64,000 nucleotides of DNA, taken from positions 1 to 64,000 of the forward strand of contig DXWI01000012.1 in the NCBI GenBank assembly GCA_019416935.1, in the 5' to 3' direction. The notes beneath the pieces are model-generated. The model worked only from the letters and a program-made list of their open reading frames with translations, was not told where the DNA came from and did no database searches. This document shows, piece after piece, positions 41,331-50,700 of this stretch (its first letter is position 1; every line of letters begins with the position of its first letter). Both the position numbers and the translations under genes were made by a program. This DNA comes from Clostridiales bacterium. Lineage in GTDB: Bacteria > Bacillota > Clostridia > Christensenellales > CAG-138.

Positions 41331-42020
41331 ATGTATAAACGAGTTCTTCTGAAAATCAGCGGCGAAGCGCTTTCCTCAGACTCCTCTCCGCTTTGTCAGG
41401 AAACCATTGATCAGACGGCTGGTGTGATCGCAGCGCTGCAAAAACGCGGCGTGGAAATCGGTATCGTGGTTGGCGGAGGCAACATTATGCGCGGCCGCAG
41501 TGCCGGAAGGATGGAAAGAAACCGCGCGGATCACATGGGAATGCTGGCGACTGCGATCAATGCGCTGGCGCTGCAGGACGCGCTGGAGCATCAGGGTGTC
41601 CCCTGTGCGGTGTTGTCTGCCATCGGCATGCACCGCATCTGCGAGGAATATACTTCACGCGATGCGCACCGCCTGCTTGCGGACGGCACTGTGGTTATAT
41701 TTGCCTGTGGAACCGGGTCGCCCTTTTTCTCCACCGATACGGGCGCGTCGCTGCGCGCTGCGGAGATCCGTGCAGACGTGTTGCTTCTGGCAAAGAATAT
41801 CGACGCGGTCTATTCCGCTGATCCAAAGAAGGATTCCTCTGCAACCCGTTATGACCATTTGACCTATCAGCAGGTGATCTCCGAGAACCTGCAGGCGACG
41901 GATATCACGGCGATTACGATGTGCAAAGAGCAGAATATCCCGATCCATGTGTTTGCACTTTCCAAAATTCTATCGGTTTTTGATGGAGAATCGACCGGAA
42001 CAATAATTGATAACGGCTAA
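41331..42020 (+). CDS. pyrH: Uridylate kinase
   Basis: UMP kinase makes UDP from UMP with ATP. The 229 residues show KISGEALSS, VGGGNIMRGR, ADHMGMLATAINALAL and the TDTGA-like STDTGASLRAAEI region. The length is slightly short for the family but complete. ATG 41331 follows AAAGGAAG. UMP kinases are regulated by GTP and UTP. Confidence 0.97.
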   Translation: MYKRVLLKISGEALSSDSSPLCQETIDQTAGVIAALQKRGVEIGIVVGGGNIMRGRSAGRMERNRADHMGMLATAINALALQDALEHQGVPCAVLSAIGMHRICEEYTSRDAHRLLADGTVVIFACGTGSPFFSTDTGASLRAAEIRADVLLLAKNIDAVYSADPKKDSSATRYDHLTYQQVISENLQATDITAITMCKEQNIPIHVFALSKILSVFDGESTGTIIDNG

Positions 42021-42024
42021 GGGC

Positions 42025-42054
42025 TTGAATCATGAGCTGCATTTATTGTAAAAT
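42025..42054 (+). promoter_or_regulatory. Possible promoter of frr
   Basis: TTGAAT (42025-42030) and TAAAAT (42049-42054) are 18 bases apart in the gap before frr. Confidence 0.4.
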
Positions 42055-42085
42055 AAGAGAACTGATAGTATAGGAGGAGCCAAAA

Positions 42086-42643
42086 ATGCCTACTGAAGTA
42101 TTGGACAACACAAAGGAGCGAATGAATAAAACCATCGCCGTACTCCAACAGGAGCTTTCCAGTCTGCGTGCCGGACGTGCAAATCCGCAGGTTCTGGAAC
42201 GTATTATGGTAGACTACTATGGTTCGCCAACGCCGATCAACCAGCTCGGCAATATCAGCGTGCCGGAACCGCGGTTGCTTGTGATTGCTGCATGGGACAA
42301 CAAGGCGATTCCTGCCATTGAAAAAGCAATCCAAAAATCCGATCTTGGTATTAATCCGGCGAACGACGGCAAGGTGATCCGGTTGGTTTTCCCCGAGCTG
42401 ACGGAGGAGCGCCGCAAGGATCTCGTAAAAGTTGTCAGAAAAAAGGGGGAGGAGAGCAAGGTTGCAATCCGTGCCATCCGCCGCGATGCAAACGAGCATA
42501 TCAGGGCACAGAAAAAGGAAAACCTGCTGACCGAGGACGACCAAAAGCGGTTGGAAGAAAAAATTCAGAAGATGACCGACGATCTGATTAAGTTGATCGA
42601 TGGAATCATTGCCGATAAAGAAAAGGAGATTATGTCGGTTTGA
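42086..42643 (+). CDS. frr: Ribosome recycling factor
   Basis: RRF splits the post-termination ribosome with EF-G. The 185 residues show LRAGRANPQVLERIMVDYYG, the family core, and RKDLVKVVRKKGEE. AGGAGGAG precedes the ATG. The stop overlaps the next start (TTGA). Confidence 0.98.
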   Translation: MPTEVLDNTKERMNKTIAVLQQELSSLRAGRANPQVLERIMVDYYGSPTPINQLGNISVPEPRLLVIAAWDNKAIPAIEKAIQKSDLGINPANDGKVIRLVFPELTEERRKDLVKVVRKKGEESKVAIRAIRRDANEHIRAQKKENLLTEDDQKRLEEKIQKMTDDLIKLIDGIIADKEKEIMSV

Positions 42644-42843
42644 CCACGGTTCTGGGCTATCCGCTTTCGCGCGCCATTGCCGCGCTGGAGGCGGAAAAAC
42701 TGACGATTCATCTTCGGGAACTCACCTGTAGAAAAGGTGCCGCAGGCAGCGATGCGCGTATCGTTCGACAACAATTGTTGGATGACAATTGCGTTTTGTT
42801 AACCTATGCGCATTTTGAAACAAAAGCAGCAGAAAAGGAATGA
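42640..42843 (+). CDS. Small conserved-looking protein, possibly PASTA-like
   Basis: 67 residues, started by TTG that overlaps the frr stop; AGGAG lies 12 bases upstream. The N-terminus VLGYPLSRAIAALEAEKLTIHL resembles the repeat unit of PASTA domains, and the middle reads SDARIVRQQLLDDNCVLLTYAHF. Short proteins of this pattern sit between frr and uppS in other clostridia as far as I recall. No function is known to me. There is no signal or membrane segment. Confidence 0.6.
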   Translation: MTTVLGYPLSRAIAALEAEKLTIHLRELTCRKGAAGSDARIVRQQLLDDNCVLLTYAHFETKAAEKE

Positions 42844-42850
42844 TTGAAAA

Positions 42851-42888
42851 CTGGGGTGCAAAAGCGGTTTTCTGTTTTTGCATCCCAG
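42851..42888 (+). promoter_or_regulatory. Long hairpin before uppS
   Basis: CTGGGGTGCAAAA (42851-42863) pairs fully, with one G-T, with TTTTGCATCCCAG (42876-42888). The loop is 12 bases. No T-run follows, and the stem ends at the GAGGT ribosome site of uppS. It may protect RNA ends or limit uppS translation. Confidence 0.5.
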
Positions 42889-42900
42889 AGGTTTATTTCT

Positions 42901-43644
42901 ATGAATACAAGGCGAAATCCCCTACAAATTGCAGGATTGGGTCTGTCAGAGGAGCGGTTACCCAGACACGTTGCCATCATTATGGACGGCAACGGCCGCT
43001 GGGCGGGCAAACGATTGAAGCCGCGCGCCTTTGGGCATCGGGCCGGCGTGGAACGCTTGCGAGGCATTATCCGTCTCTCCTCCGATCTTGGGATCGATGC
43101 GCTTACGCTCTATGCTTTCTCAACCGAGAACTGGAAGCGGCCGCAGGAAGAGATTTCCGCGCTTTGCGGCCTGTTTGTCGAGTTCTTTTTGAATGAATTT
43201 GACGAGCTGCATGCCAACGGCGTTGTGATTCGTGCGCTCGGGGACGTGCGCGCATTTCCGGAGCGCGTGTACTCCCTGATCGAGAATGCAGAAAAGCGGA
43301 CAGCAAAAAACGACGGACTGCGTCTGAACATTGCGCTCAATTACGGAAGCCATGCCGAAATTCTGCGCGCCGTTAATCTGGCCGTACAAAGCGGCAAAAC
43401 CGATTGGGACGAGCAGAACTTTGAACGGCTGCTGTATACGCATGATCTTCCGCCGGTCGATCTTTTGATCCGCACGGGCGGCGACAAGCGATTATCAAAT
43501 TTTCTGCTGTATCAAGCAGCTTATGCCGAATTAATGTTTACCGATGAATTTTGGCCGGATTTTTCCGATGCCAGTTATGTAAAAATGCTGAACGCCTTTT
43601 CCGGTCGGTCTAGGCGGTTTGGCGGATTGGAGTCTCCGGTATGA
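42901..43644 (+). CDS. uppS: Isoprenyl transferase (undecaprenyl diphosphate synthase)
   Basis: UppS builds C55 undecaprenyl diphosphate, the carrier for wall polymers. The 248 residues hold IIMDGNGRWAGKR with the catalytic Asp, GHRAGVERLRG, YAFSTENWKRPQEEI and RTGGDKRLSNFLLYQAAYAE (cited in parts). ATG 42901 has AGAGGT ten bases upstream. A TTG at 42844 would place a hairpin inside the coding part and is less likely. Confidence 0.96.
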   Translation: MNTRRNPLQIAGLGLSEERLPRHVAIIMDGNGRWAGKRLKPRAFGHRAGVERLRGIIRLSSDLGIDALTLYAFSTENWKRPQEEISALCGLFVEFFLNEFDELHANGVVIRALGDVRAFPERVYSLIENAEKRTAKNDGLRLNIALNYGSHAEILRAVNLAVQSGKTDWDEQNFERLLYTHDLPPVDLLIRTGGDKRLSNFLLYQAAYAELMFTDEFWPDFSDASYVKMLNAFSGRSRRFGGLESPV

Positions 43645-44456
43645 AAACGAGAATCATCGTAGGCCTGTTTCTGGCAGCGCTCCTGATCGCCACGCTGTAT
43701 CTCGGCGGTTATTTCTATCTTACTACCATTGCGCTGGTTTCTTTTGCAGCGACATACGAGGTTGCGCATGTGATCACAAAAAAGGGGTTCCGGCCGCTGG
43801 TTTTTCCTGCCTATATTTTCGCGCTTGCGTTTCCCTTTGTGTACCACTTTGGCGGATTGGTGATCCTCGTTATGTTCTATCTGTTCAGCATCATTCTGTC
43901 CATGGTCTGCTCCGTTCTGTCGGGTTCAACGGATGCCTCCATAGCGGTTGGAACGTTGCTATTGTACGTTTATCCGCTGGCGTTGCTCCTCTGCGCGCTG
44001 TTGGTTTATACGCAGTTTGATCGCCCGCTCGGGTTGACCGCAGCCTGCATGGCGTTTGCCGCTCCGTCCTGCGCAGATATGTTTGCTTACTTTGGCGGAA
44101 CCTTCTTTGGCAAGCATAAGCTGTGCGAGCACATCAGTCCTAAAAAAACGGTGGAAGGCTCGATTTTCGGACTTCTTGGCGGCATTGTTTTTGGCCTTAT
44201 TCTGGTTCCGCTGCAAAAATACTGGGGGTCCACAGTGCACTGGTCAGTGCTGCTGTTGCTCGGAACCTTTTGCGGGCTTTTTGGTCAATTCGGCGATCTG
44301 TTTGCCTCCATGATCAAACGCTGGGCAGGTGTTAAGGATTTTTCGAGCGTTTTCCCGGGGCATGGCGGAATGATGGATCGTGTTGACAGCATCTTGCTTT
44401 GTACGCCGGTCGTACTCTGCACGTTTACTATTTTACAGTTATTTGGAATATACTAA
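43641..44456 (+). CDS. cdsA: Phosphatidate cytidylyltransferase
   Basis: CdsA makes CDP-diacylglycerol, precursor of phospholipids. The 271 residues contain about seven to eight membrane helices and the family signature near the C-terminus: SMIKRWAGVKDFSSVFPGHGG, then MMDRVDS (cited in parts). ATG overlaps the uppS stop (ATGA). Confidence 0.95.
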   Translation: MKTRIIVGLFLAALLIATLYLGGYFYLTTIALVSFAATYEVAHVITKKGFRPLVFPAYIFALAFPFVYHFGGLVILVMFYLFSIILSMVCSVLSGSTDASIAVGTLLLYVYPLALLLCALLVYTQFDRPLGLTAACMAFAAPSCADMFAYFGGTFFGKHKLCEHISPKKTVEGSIFGLLGGIVFGLILVPLQKYWGSTVHWSVLLLLGTFCGLFGQFGDLFASMIKRWAGVKDFSSVFPGHGGMMDRVDSILLCTPVVLCTFTILQLFGIY

Positions 44457-44471
44457 GGACAGGAGTTGTTT

Positions 44472-45620
44472 ATGAAGCAACATGTAACGGTGCTGGGTAG
44501 CACCGGTTCCATTGGCCGTCAGGCTTTGGATGTCATCCGTTCCCGTTCGGATCGGTTTACGCTGTTCGCAATTTCAGCCAACAGCAATATTGATTTGCTG
44601 ATTGAGCAGGCCCGGCGCTGGCGGCCCAAATATGTTGCCTGCCGGCACTTGTTGCACGCTGCGGATTTTCCGGAGGGTACGGTTCTTCTCTGCGGTGAAA
44701 GTGCTATCGCAGAGCTGGCTTCTCTGGACGATGCGGATATCGTCGTGAATGGCATCAGCGGCCTCGCCGCGCTTGAGCCGTTGCTCTGCGCGCTCAAGGC
44801 CGGCAAACGCGTTGCGCTTGCCAATAAGGAGAGCATCGTATGCGGGCATCACCTCGTTGATGATGCGATGCAGGACTTTGGCGGCGAGTTGTTGCCCGTG
44901 GACAGCGAGCAGTCGGCAATTTTCCAATGTCTCAACTGCGGCGCTTACAGCGAGGTTTCCAGACTTTGGCTAACCGCTTCCGGCGGGCCCTTCTGGCAAA
45001 TGAGCGATGAGGAATTGAAGCATGTCACGGTACATGATGCGCTGCGCCATCCAACTTGGAGCATGGGCAGCAAGATTACGATTGATTCCGCCACGCTGTT
45101 CAATAAGGGACTTGAGGTGATGGAGGCAAGCTATCTGTTTCAGGTTCCGGCCGAGCGGATCGATGTACTGATTCATCCGCAATCTATCGTCCACTCCATG
45201 GTCGAGTTTACGGATTGTACCATGATGGCCAATTTGAGCTGCCCGGACATGCGGCTGCCAATCCAGTATGCGATGACATACCCTGACCGGGCGCCCTCGC
45301 CCTGCGAGCGCCTTTCACTCGCCGATATCGGTCAGTTAACTTTCCACCGCGCCGATCGAAACCGGTTCGCAGGCTTGCGCTTGGCCTATGAAGCGCTGTT
45401 TGCCGGCGGAACAATGCCAACCGTCTACAACGCAGCCAATGAGGCGGCGGTCAGCTTGTTTATGGAGGAACGCATCGGCTTTACAGATATTGCAGATTTT
45501 GTGGATGACGCAATGATGCGGCATGCCTTGCATTCGGCAAATCTCATGCAGGATATTCTCGAAGCGGATTCTGAGGCGCGCCTCAGCGTTGAGCATTTTC
45601 TGCATACACACTTTGAATGA
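44472..45620 (+). CDS. dxr: 1-deoxy-D-xylulose 5-phosphate reductoisomerase
   Basis: Dxr commits DXP to the MEP isoprenoid pathway, which ispG continues a few genes on. The 382 residues have the NADPH motif VLGSTGSIGRQALDVI, ANKESIVCGHHLV, LPVDSEQSAIFQCL and the flexible-loop TASGGPFWQMSDEEL (cited in parts). AGGAG precedes the ATG. Full length. Confidence 0.97.
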   Translation: MKQHVTVLGSTGSIGRQALDVIRSRSDRFTLFAISANSNIDLLIEQARRWRPKYVACRHLLHAADFPEGTVLLCGESAIAELASLDDADIVVNGISGLAALEPLLCALKAGKRVALANKESIVCGHHLVDDAMQDFGGELLPVDSEQSAIFQCLNCGAYSEVSRLWLTASGGPFWQMSDEELKHVTVHDALRHPTWSMGSKITIDSATLFNKGLEVMEASYLFQVPAERIDVLIHPQSIVHSMVEFTDCTMMANLSCPDMRLPIQYAMTYPDRAPSPCERLSLADIGQLTFHRADRNRFAGLRLAYEALFAGGTMPTVYNAANEAAVSLFMEERIGFTDIADFVDDAMMRHALHSANLMQDILEADSEARLSVEHFLHTHFE

Positions 45621-45623
45621 AAG

Positions 45624-46664
45624 TTGGGCCTTGAATTGAGTACGATATTGTCCATCCTTGGCGCGCTCGTATTTCTTTCCCTGATCGTTACGATTCATGA
45701 ACTGGGACATTACTGGGTCGGCCGTCGCCTTGGCTTCACAATTCTGGAATTTGCGGTTGGCATGGGTCCCGTTTTGCTGAAGACGGAGAAGAACGGAATC
45801 CAGTACAGCTTGCGCGCGCTCCCCATCGGCGGAATGTGTCGCTTTTACGGAGAGGATGAGAATGCAAAGGATCCCCGCTGTTTTAATGCACAAAAGGCAT
45901 GGAAGCGTTTTTTCGTGATTGCAGCCGGGCCTGTTATGAATTTATTGTGCGCGCTTCTGCTCTCGATCATCACGCTCACCGCGTACGGCAATTTTGTCCC
46001 GGCGGTGATGGAGTTGTCGGGGGAGGACACGCCGGCGTATCAAGCGGGCATTCAGAAAGGTGATATTCTGTATGCCGTCAATGGAAAGCGAATCATCTAT
46101 TTTTCGGAAGCGGTTCCGATGATTCGCGATGCCGATGGTGAACAAACGGTGATCACGATTGAGCGCGACGGCATCAAAAAGGATCTGCGGGTTGACGGCC
46201 TGTACGACCCAACGGTGGGCTATAACCGGCTGGGCGTAACCATCGGTCAGGAGAGAAAGCTCTATTCCTTTGGCGCATCCCTAGGCGAATCCTTTCACTA
46301 TGTCTGGGGCATTGTGCGTGAGACCTTTTCGTTCTTTGGAACTCTGTTTGACGGAACGGTAAAATCGACAGATGTAGCCGGTCCGGTGGGTACGGTTGCC
46401 TATATCAGCGAAGCCATTCGTTATGGCCTCGAAATCATCCTGCGATTTGCAATCATTATCAGCGTGAGCCTCGGTATTTTTAACCTTTTGCCCATTCCCG
46501 CACTGGATGGCGGCAGGCTCTTATTCATCCTCATCGAATTGGTGCGCGGCAAACCGATCAATCCGGACAGGGAGGGCATGGTACATTTCATCGGTTTGCT
46601 CGCTCTGTTTGCGCTGATGCTGTTTTTGACGTATAATGATATTGCAAATTTGATTCGGGGTTAG
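45624..46664 (+). CDS. rseP: RIP metalloprotease RseP/RasP
   Basis: A site-2 protease that cuts substrates inside the membrane. The 346 residues have the zinc motif TIHELGHYWVG in the first helix (about 24-29), a PDZ domain (about 110-190, PAYQAGIQKGDILYAVNGKRI), and the second zinc motif NLLPIPALDGGRL. Four helices can be counted. The start is unclear: TTG at 45624 lies 4 bases after dxr, with no strong ribosome site, and a TTG at 45636 is also possible. Its targets in Firmicutes include anti-sigma factors and FtsL-type proteins. Confidence 0.93.
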   Translation: MGLELSTILSILGALVFLSLIVTIHELGHYWVGRRLGFTILEFAVGMGPVLLKTEKNGIQYSLRALPIGGMCRFYGEDENAKDPRCFNAQKAWKRFFVIAAGPVMNLLCALLLSIITLTAYGNFVPAVMELSGEDTPAYQAGIQKGDILYAVNGKRIIYFSEAVPMIRDADGEQTVITIERDGIKKDLRVDGLYDPTVGYNRLGVTIGQERKLYSFGASLGESFHYVWGIVRETFSFFGTLFDGTVKSTDVAGPVGTVAYISEAIRYGLEIILRFAIIISVSLGIFNLLPIPALDGGRLLFILIELVRGKPINPDREGMVHFIGLLALFALMLFLTYNDIANLIRG

Positions 46665-46672
46665 TTTCAGCC

Positions 46673-47734
46673 ATGCAGCATTTGACGCACAGGGTGTTGG
46701 CTGGTGCCGTTCCCATTGGAGGAGGAGCGCCGGTTACCGTTCAATCGATGACCAATACGGATACGAGGAACGCAGCCGTTACGATTTCGCAGATTCTGGA
46801 ACTGGAGCGCGCCGGCTGCGACATCGTTCGCGTCTCTGTCTATGACCTCGCCTGTGCGCAGGCAATTCCATCCATTCGTTCCGCCATCCACATCCCACTT
46901 GTTGCGGATATCCACTTCGACCATCGGCTGGCAATCGCGGCTGTGGAAAACGGCGTTGACAAACTGCGCATCAATCCCGGCAATATCGGCGGACAAGCGC
47001 ATGTGGAAAAGCTCGTGGATTGTGTGAATAGTCACCATATCCCAATTCGCATTGGCGTCAATGCCGGTTCCATGGAGCAGGATCTCAAAAGAGCTTATGG
47101 CCCCGATTCTCCACATGCTATGGTGGAAAGTGCGATTCGTCACATTCGCATGCTGGAGCAGGCGCATTTTACAGATATCGTGGTTTCGCTGAAGTCTTCC
47201 ACGGTATCCACAACCGTTTCTGCATACCGTGAGTTGGCACGTTTGGTGGATTATCCGCTGCACATCGGCATTACTGAAACGGGAACGGTCGAGCGCGGGA
47301 TCATCAAATCGGCCATCGGCATCGGTTCGCTTTTGCTGGACGGAATCGGGGATACGTTGCGCGTCTCCCTTACCGATTCTCCGGTTCGTGAAGTGCAGAC
47401 AGGACTGGAAATTCTCCGCGCCCTGCGCCTGCGGAACGACGATATCGAGATCATCAGTTGCCCAACCTGTGGCCGTACGCGGGTGGATCTGATGGAGGCG
47501 GTCGATCGGGTGCAGGCTGCCTTGCCGCGCAACCAAGGATATTTGCGCGTAGCGGTCATGGGCTGCGCGGTAAACGGGCCCGGCGAAGCAAGCGATGCGG
47601 ATATTGGCATTGCGTTCGGAAAATCCAACGGTGTTCTGTTCAAACATGGTGAAAAGTTTGCAAGCGGTTCCGTTTCCGCAATGTTGGATTTGCTGGTAAA
47701 GGAAGCAGCGGCGATGCTGCGTGCAAAAGAGTAA
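46673..47734 (+). CDS. ispG: 4-hydroxy-3-methylbut-2-en-1-yl diphosphate synthase
   Basis: IspG (GcpE) is the Fe-S enzyme for the next-to-last MEP pathway step. The 353 residues have VQSMTNTDTRN, VADIHFDHRLA, INPGNIGG and the cluster cysteines in SCPTCGR and VMGCAVNGPGEASDADIG. It sits with dxr in the same run, so two MEP steps are co-expressed with lipid and wall genes. ATG 46673 lies 9 bases after rseP. Confidence 0.96.
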   Translation: MQHLTHRVLAGAVPIGGGAPVTVQSMTNTDTRNAAVTISQILELERAGCDIVRVSVYDLACAQAIPSIRSAIHIPLVADIHFDHRLAIAAVENGVDKLRINPGNIGGQAHVEKLVDCVNSHHIPIRIGVNAGSMEQDLKRAYGPDSPHAMVESAIRHIRMLEQAHFTDIVVSLKSSTVSTTVSAYRELARLVDYPLHIGITETGTVERGIIKSAIGIGSLLLDGIGDTLRVSLTDSPVREVQTGLEILRALRLRNDDIEIISCPTCGRTRVDLMEAVDRVQAALPRNQGYLRVAVMGCAVNGPGEASDADIGIAFGKSNGVLFKHGEKFASGSVSAMLDLLVKEAAAMLRAKE

Positions 47735-47744
47735 GCAGTATAAA

Positions 47745-50700
47745 ATGGCACAAAATTCATTTGAACAGGCGTTGCTCAACGCCCATATTTCTGATGCAGT
47801 CCGCATCGAGTCCGTACGTCTCAGCAGAGATAACCATCAGCTGACCGTTTCTTTGCATGCGGAAAATCCTCTTTCGCAAACGCAAAGAGACGCGCTCTCC
47901 GACGCCTTAGCGGCGATATTGCCCGGCGTTTCCATTCGTTTGGAATGTGCGGATGATGCTGCAGCCGCAGTTTTGACAGTGCCGCCGCTTTCGGCTGCCG
48001 CGCCGGTCACCGTTACCGCCCCTGCACCGGCGACAGCTTCGCCGGATGGTACGCGCGTCCTGTTTGGTTCGTCTATCAAAACGGCTTCCCGTACAGAGAT
48101 CCATGCGCTGTGCGAGGGCGATGCGACGGTTGTCATTCAAGGAACGCTCGTTTCCGCCGAGATGCGCGAAGGCTGGAAGGGGCGAGACGGACGTTCCTCC
48201 TTTCGTGTACAATTGAATCTCACGGATTTGACCGATTCGGTTTATTGCATCTGCACCTTTTACGAAGAAGCAAAGGCGCAGCGTTTTTTCGACTGGATTT
48301 CTCCGTTTATCGGTGCAAAGGAACAGCTGGTTGTCCGCGGCGTTTGCCGCATGCCCAAGTATGCAAAGGAATTGAACCTGTTTGTCAATGACGTGAATTC
48401 CGCGCCAGCGGTATTTCGCGAGGATAAATGCGAGGAAAAGCGGGTTGAGCTGCATCTGCACTCGCGCATGTCGACCATGGATGGTTTAACGGACGTTACA
48501 GAAGCGTTTAAGACCGCCAAGCGTTGGGGGCACCGCGCGCTGGCAATCACGGACCATGGCGTTGTACAGGCGTTTCCCGAAGCTGCGAAAGCCTCGAAAA
48601 AAACGGGCGTAAAAGCGATATTTGGCGTGGAAGGATACCTTGTGCCGGACACGGAGCTGATCGATATGCAGGAAACCTATGTCGTCTTCGATATCGAAAC
48701 GACCGGTCTGAAGGCGCAGCATGCGGACATCATCGAAATCGGCGCGGTAAAAATCGAAAACGGCAGGATTATCGACAGATTCCAAACCTTCGTCAATGGC
48801 GGTGTGCTGATCCCTCCAAACATCACGAAGCTGACAGGCATCACCAACGCCATGATTGCGGATGCCCCGCCTGCGCGGGAAGTCCTGGAGCAGTTTTCTC
48901 TTTTTGTGAAGGGGTGCTGTCTGGTCGCGCATAATGCAAATTTTGATGTTGGATTTATTCGCTATCATGGAGGAAAATACCAAATTGCCTTTGATGAACC
49001 GTATGCGGATACGTTGATGCTCTCAAGGTATCTGCTGCACGATCTTCCAAACCATAAGCTGGATACGGTATGCGAGCACTTTCAGGTCGATCTGACAAAC
49101 CATCACAGGGCAATCGACGATGCCGCTGCCACAGCCGAGGTGTTCTTGCATCTTATTGCATTGATGCAGCAGCTTGGCGTGCAAACCATTCCGGTCCAGC
49201 GCCCTGCAAAAGCACAAGAGCGGGAGCAGGGGAAGCACAAGCATAAAACGAATCATATCATCCTGCTTGCCACAACGCAGGCGGGCATGAAAAATCTGTA
49301 TCGTCTGGTGAGCTATGCACATCTGGACTATTTTCGCAGCCGGCCGACGATTCCGCGCAGCCTGCTCTCCGTATACAGGAGTGGACTGTTGCTCGGCTCG
49401 GCGTGCGAGCAGGGCGAACTGTATCAAGCCATCCTGAAGGATAAGCCGGCCGATGAAATCGAGCGGATTGCCTCGATGTATGATTTTTTGGAGATTCAAC
49501 CGCTGGGCAACAACGCTTTTATGGTGCGGGAAGGCATTGTACCGGACGATGAAGCGCTGCGGGAAATCAACCGTCGGATCGTTCGCCTCGGTCATAAGCT
49601 GGGGCTTCCGGTCGTTGCCACTGGCGACGTGCATTTTTTGGAGCCGCCCGATGCGGAATATCGAAAGCTCCTCATGATGAAGCTGGGTTTTTCCGATGCC
49701 GCCGAGCAAGCGCCGCTGTATTTCAAAACAACCGACGAAATGCTGGATGAGTTCTCATATCTCGGGGAGGAGGATGCGCATGCGGTCGTCATCGATGGAC
49801 CGAACAGCATTGCCGACCGCTGTGAAGCGCTCAAGCCTTTCCCCGATGGCACGCATGCGCCGGAGATCCCGAATGCCAGCAATGAGCTGCGGGACATGGC
49901 CACGAGAGAAGCGCATTCCATCTATGGCGATCCGCTTCCCGACGTCGTGCAGGCGCGGCTGGACCGTGAGCTGAAATCCATCATCGGAAACGGCTTTGCC
50001 TCGCTCTACCTGATGGCGCAGCGTTTGGTACACAAGTCCAACAGCGATGGCTATCTGGTCGGCTCCCGTGGTTCCGTCGGTTCCTCCTTTGTCGCGACGA
50101 TGGCGGGCATTACCGAGGTAAACGCGCTGCAGCCGCACTATGTATGTCCAAACTGCAAGCACAGCGACTTTGATGTGGATCGTTCCGTTTACGCCTGTGG
50201 AGTGGATATGCCCGATAAAGATTGCCCGATCTGCGGCGCCCGATACAAAAAGCAGGGGTTTGGAATCCCCTTTGAAGTTTTCCTTGGGTTTAAGGGTGAT
50301 AAAACCCCGGATATCGATCTGAATTTTTCCGGCGAATACCAGCCTGTTGCCCACAAATATGTCGAAGAAATGTTCGGCGTAGGCCATGCGTTCCGCGCAG
50401 GAACGATTTCCGGTTTGGCCGAAAAGAAAGCGTATGAGTGTATCTATCACTATATGGAGACGACCGGAACCGTCCTTCGCAGAGCGGAGATGGAGCGGCT
50501 TTGCAAAGGCTGCCTGAATGTAAAGGTCACGACCGGCCAACATCCCGGCGGCATCGTCATTGTACCAAAGGACGATGATATTCTGGACTATACGCCCATC
50601 CAGTATCCGGCCGATAAAAAGGACAAGAACACGATTACAACGCACTTTGACTTTCATGCCATGGATGACCGGCTGGTCAAGCTCGATATTCTCGGACATG

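Noticed and set aside
46667..47806. A 379-codon open frame antisense to ispG
   Set aside because: Shadow of ispG; no domain or start signal.
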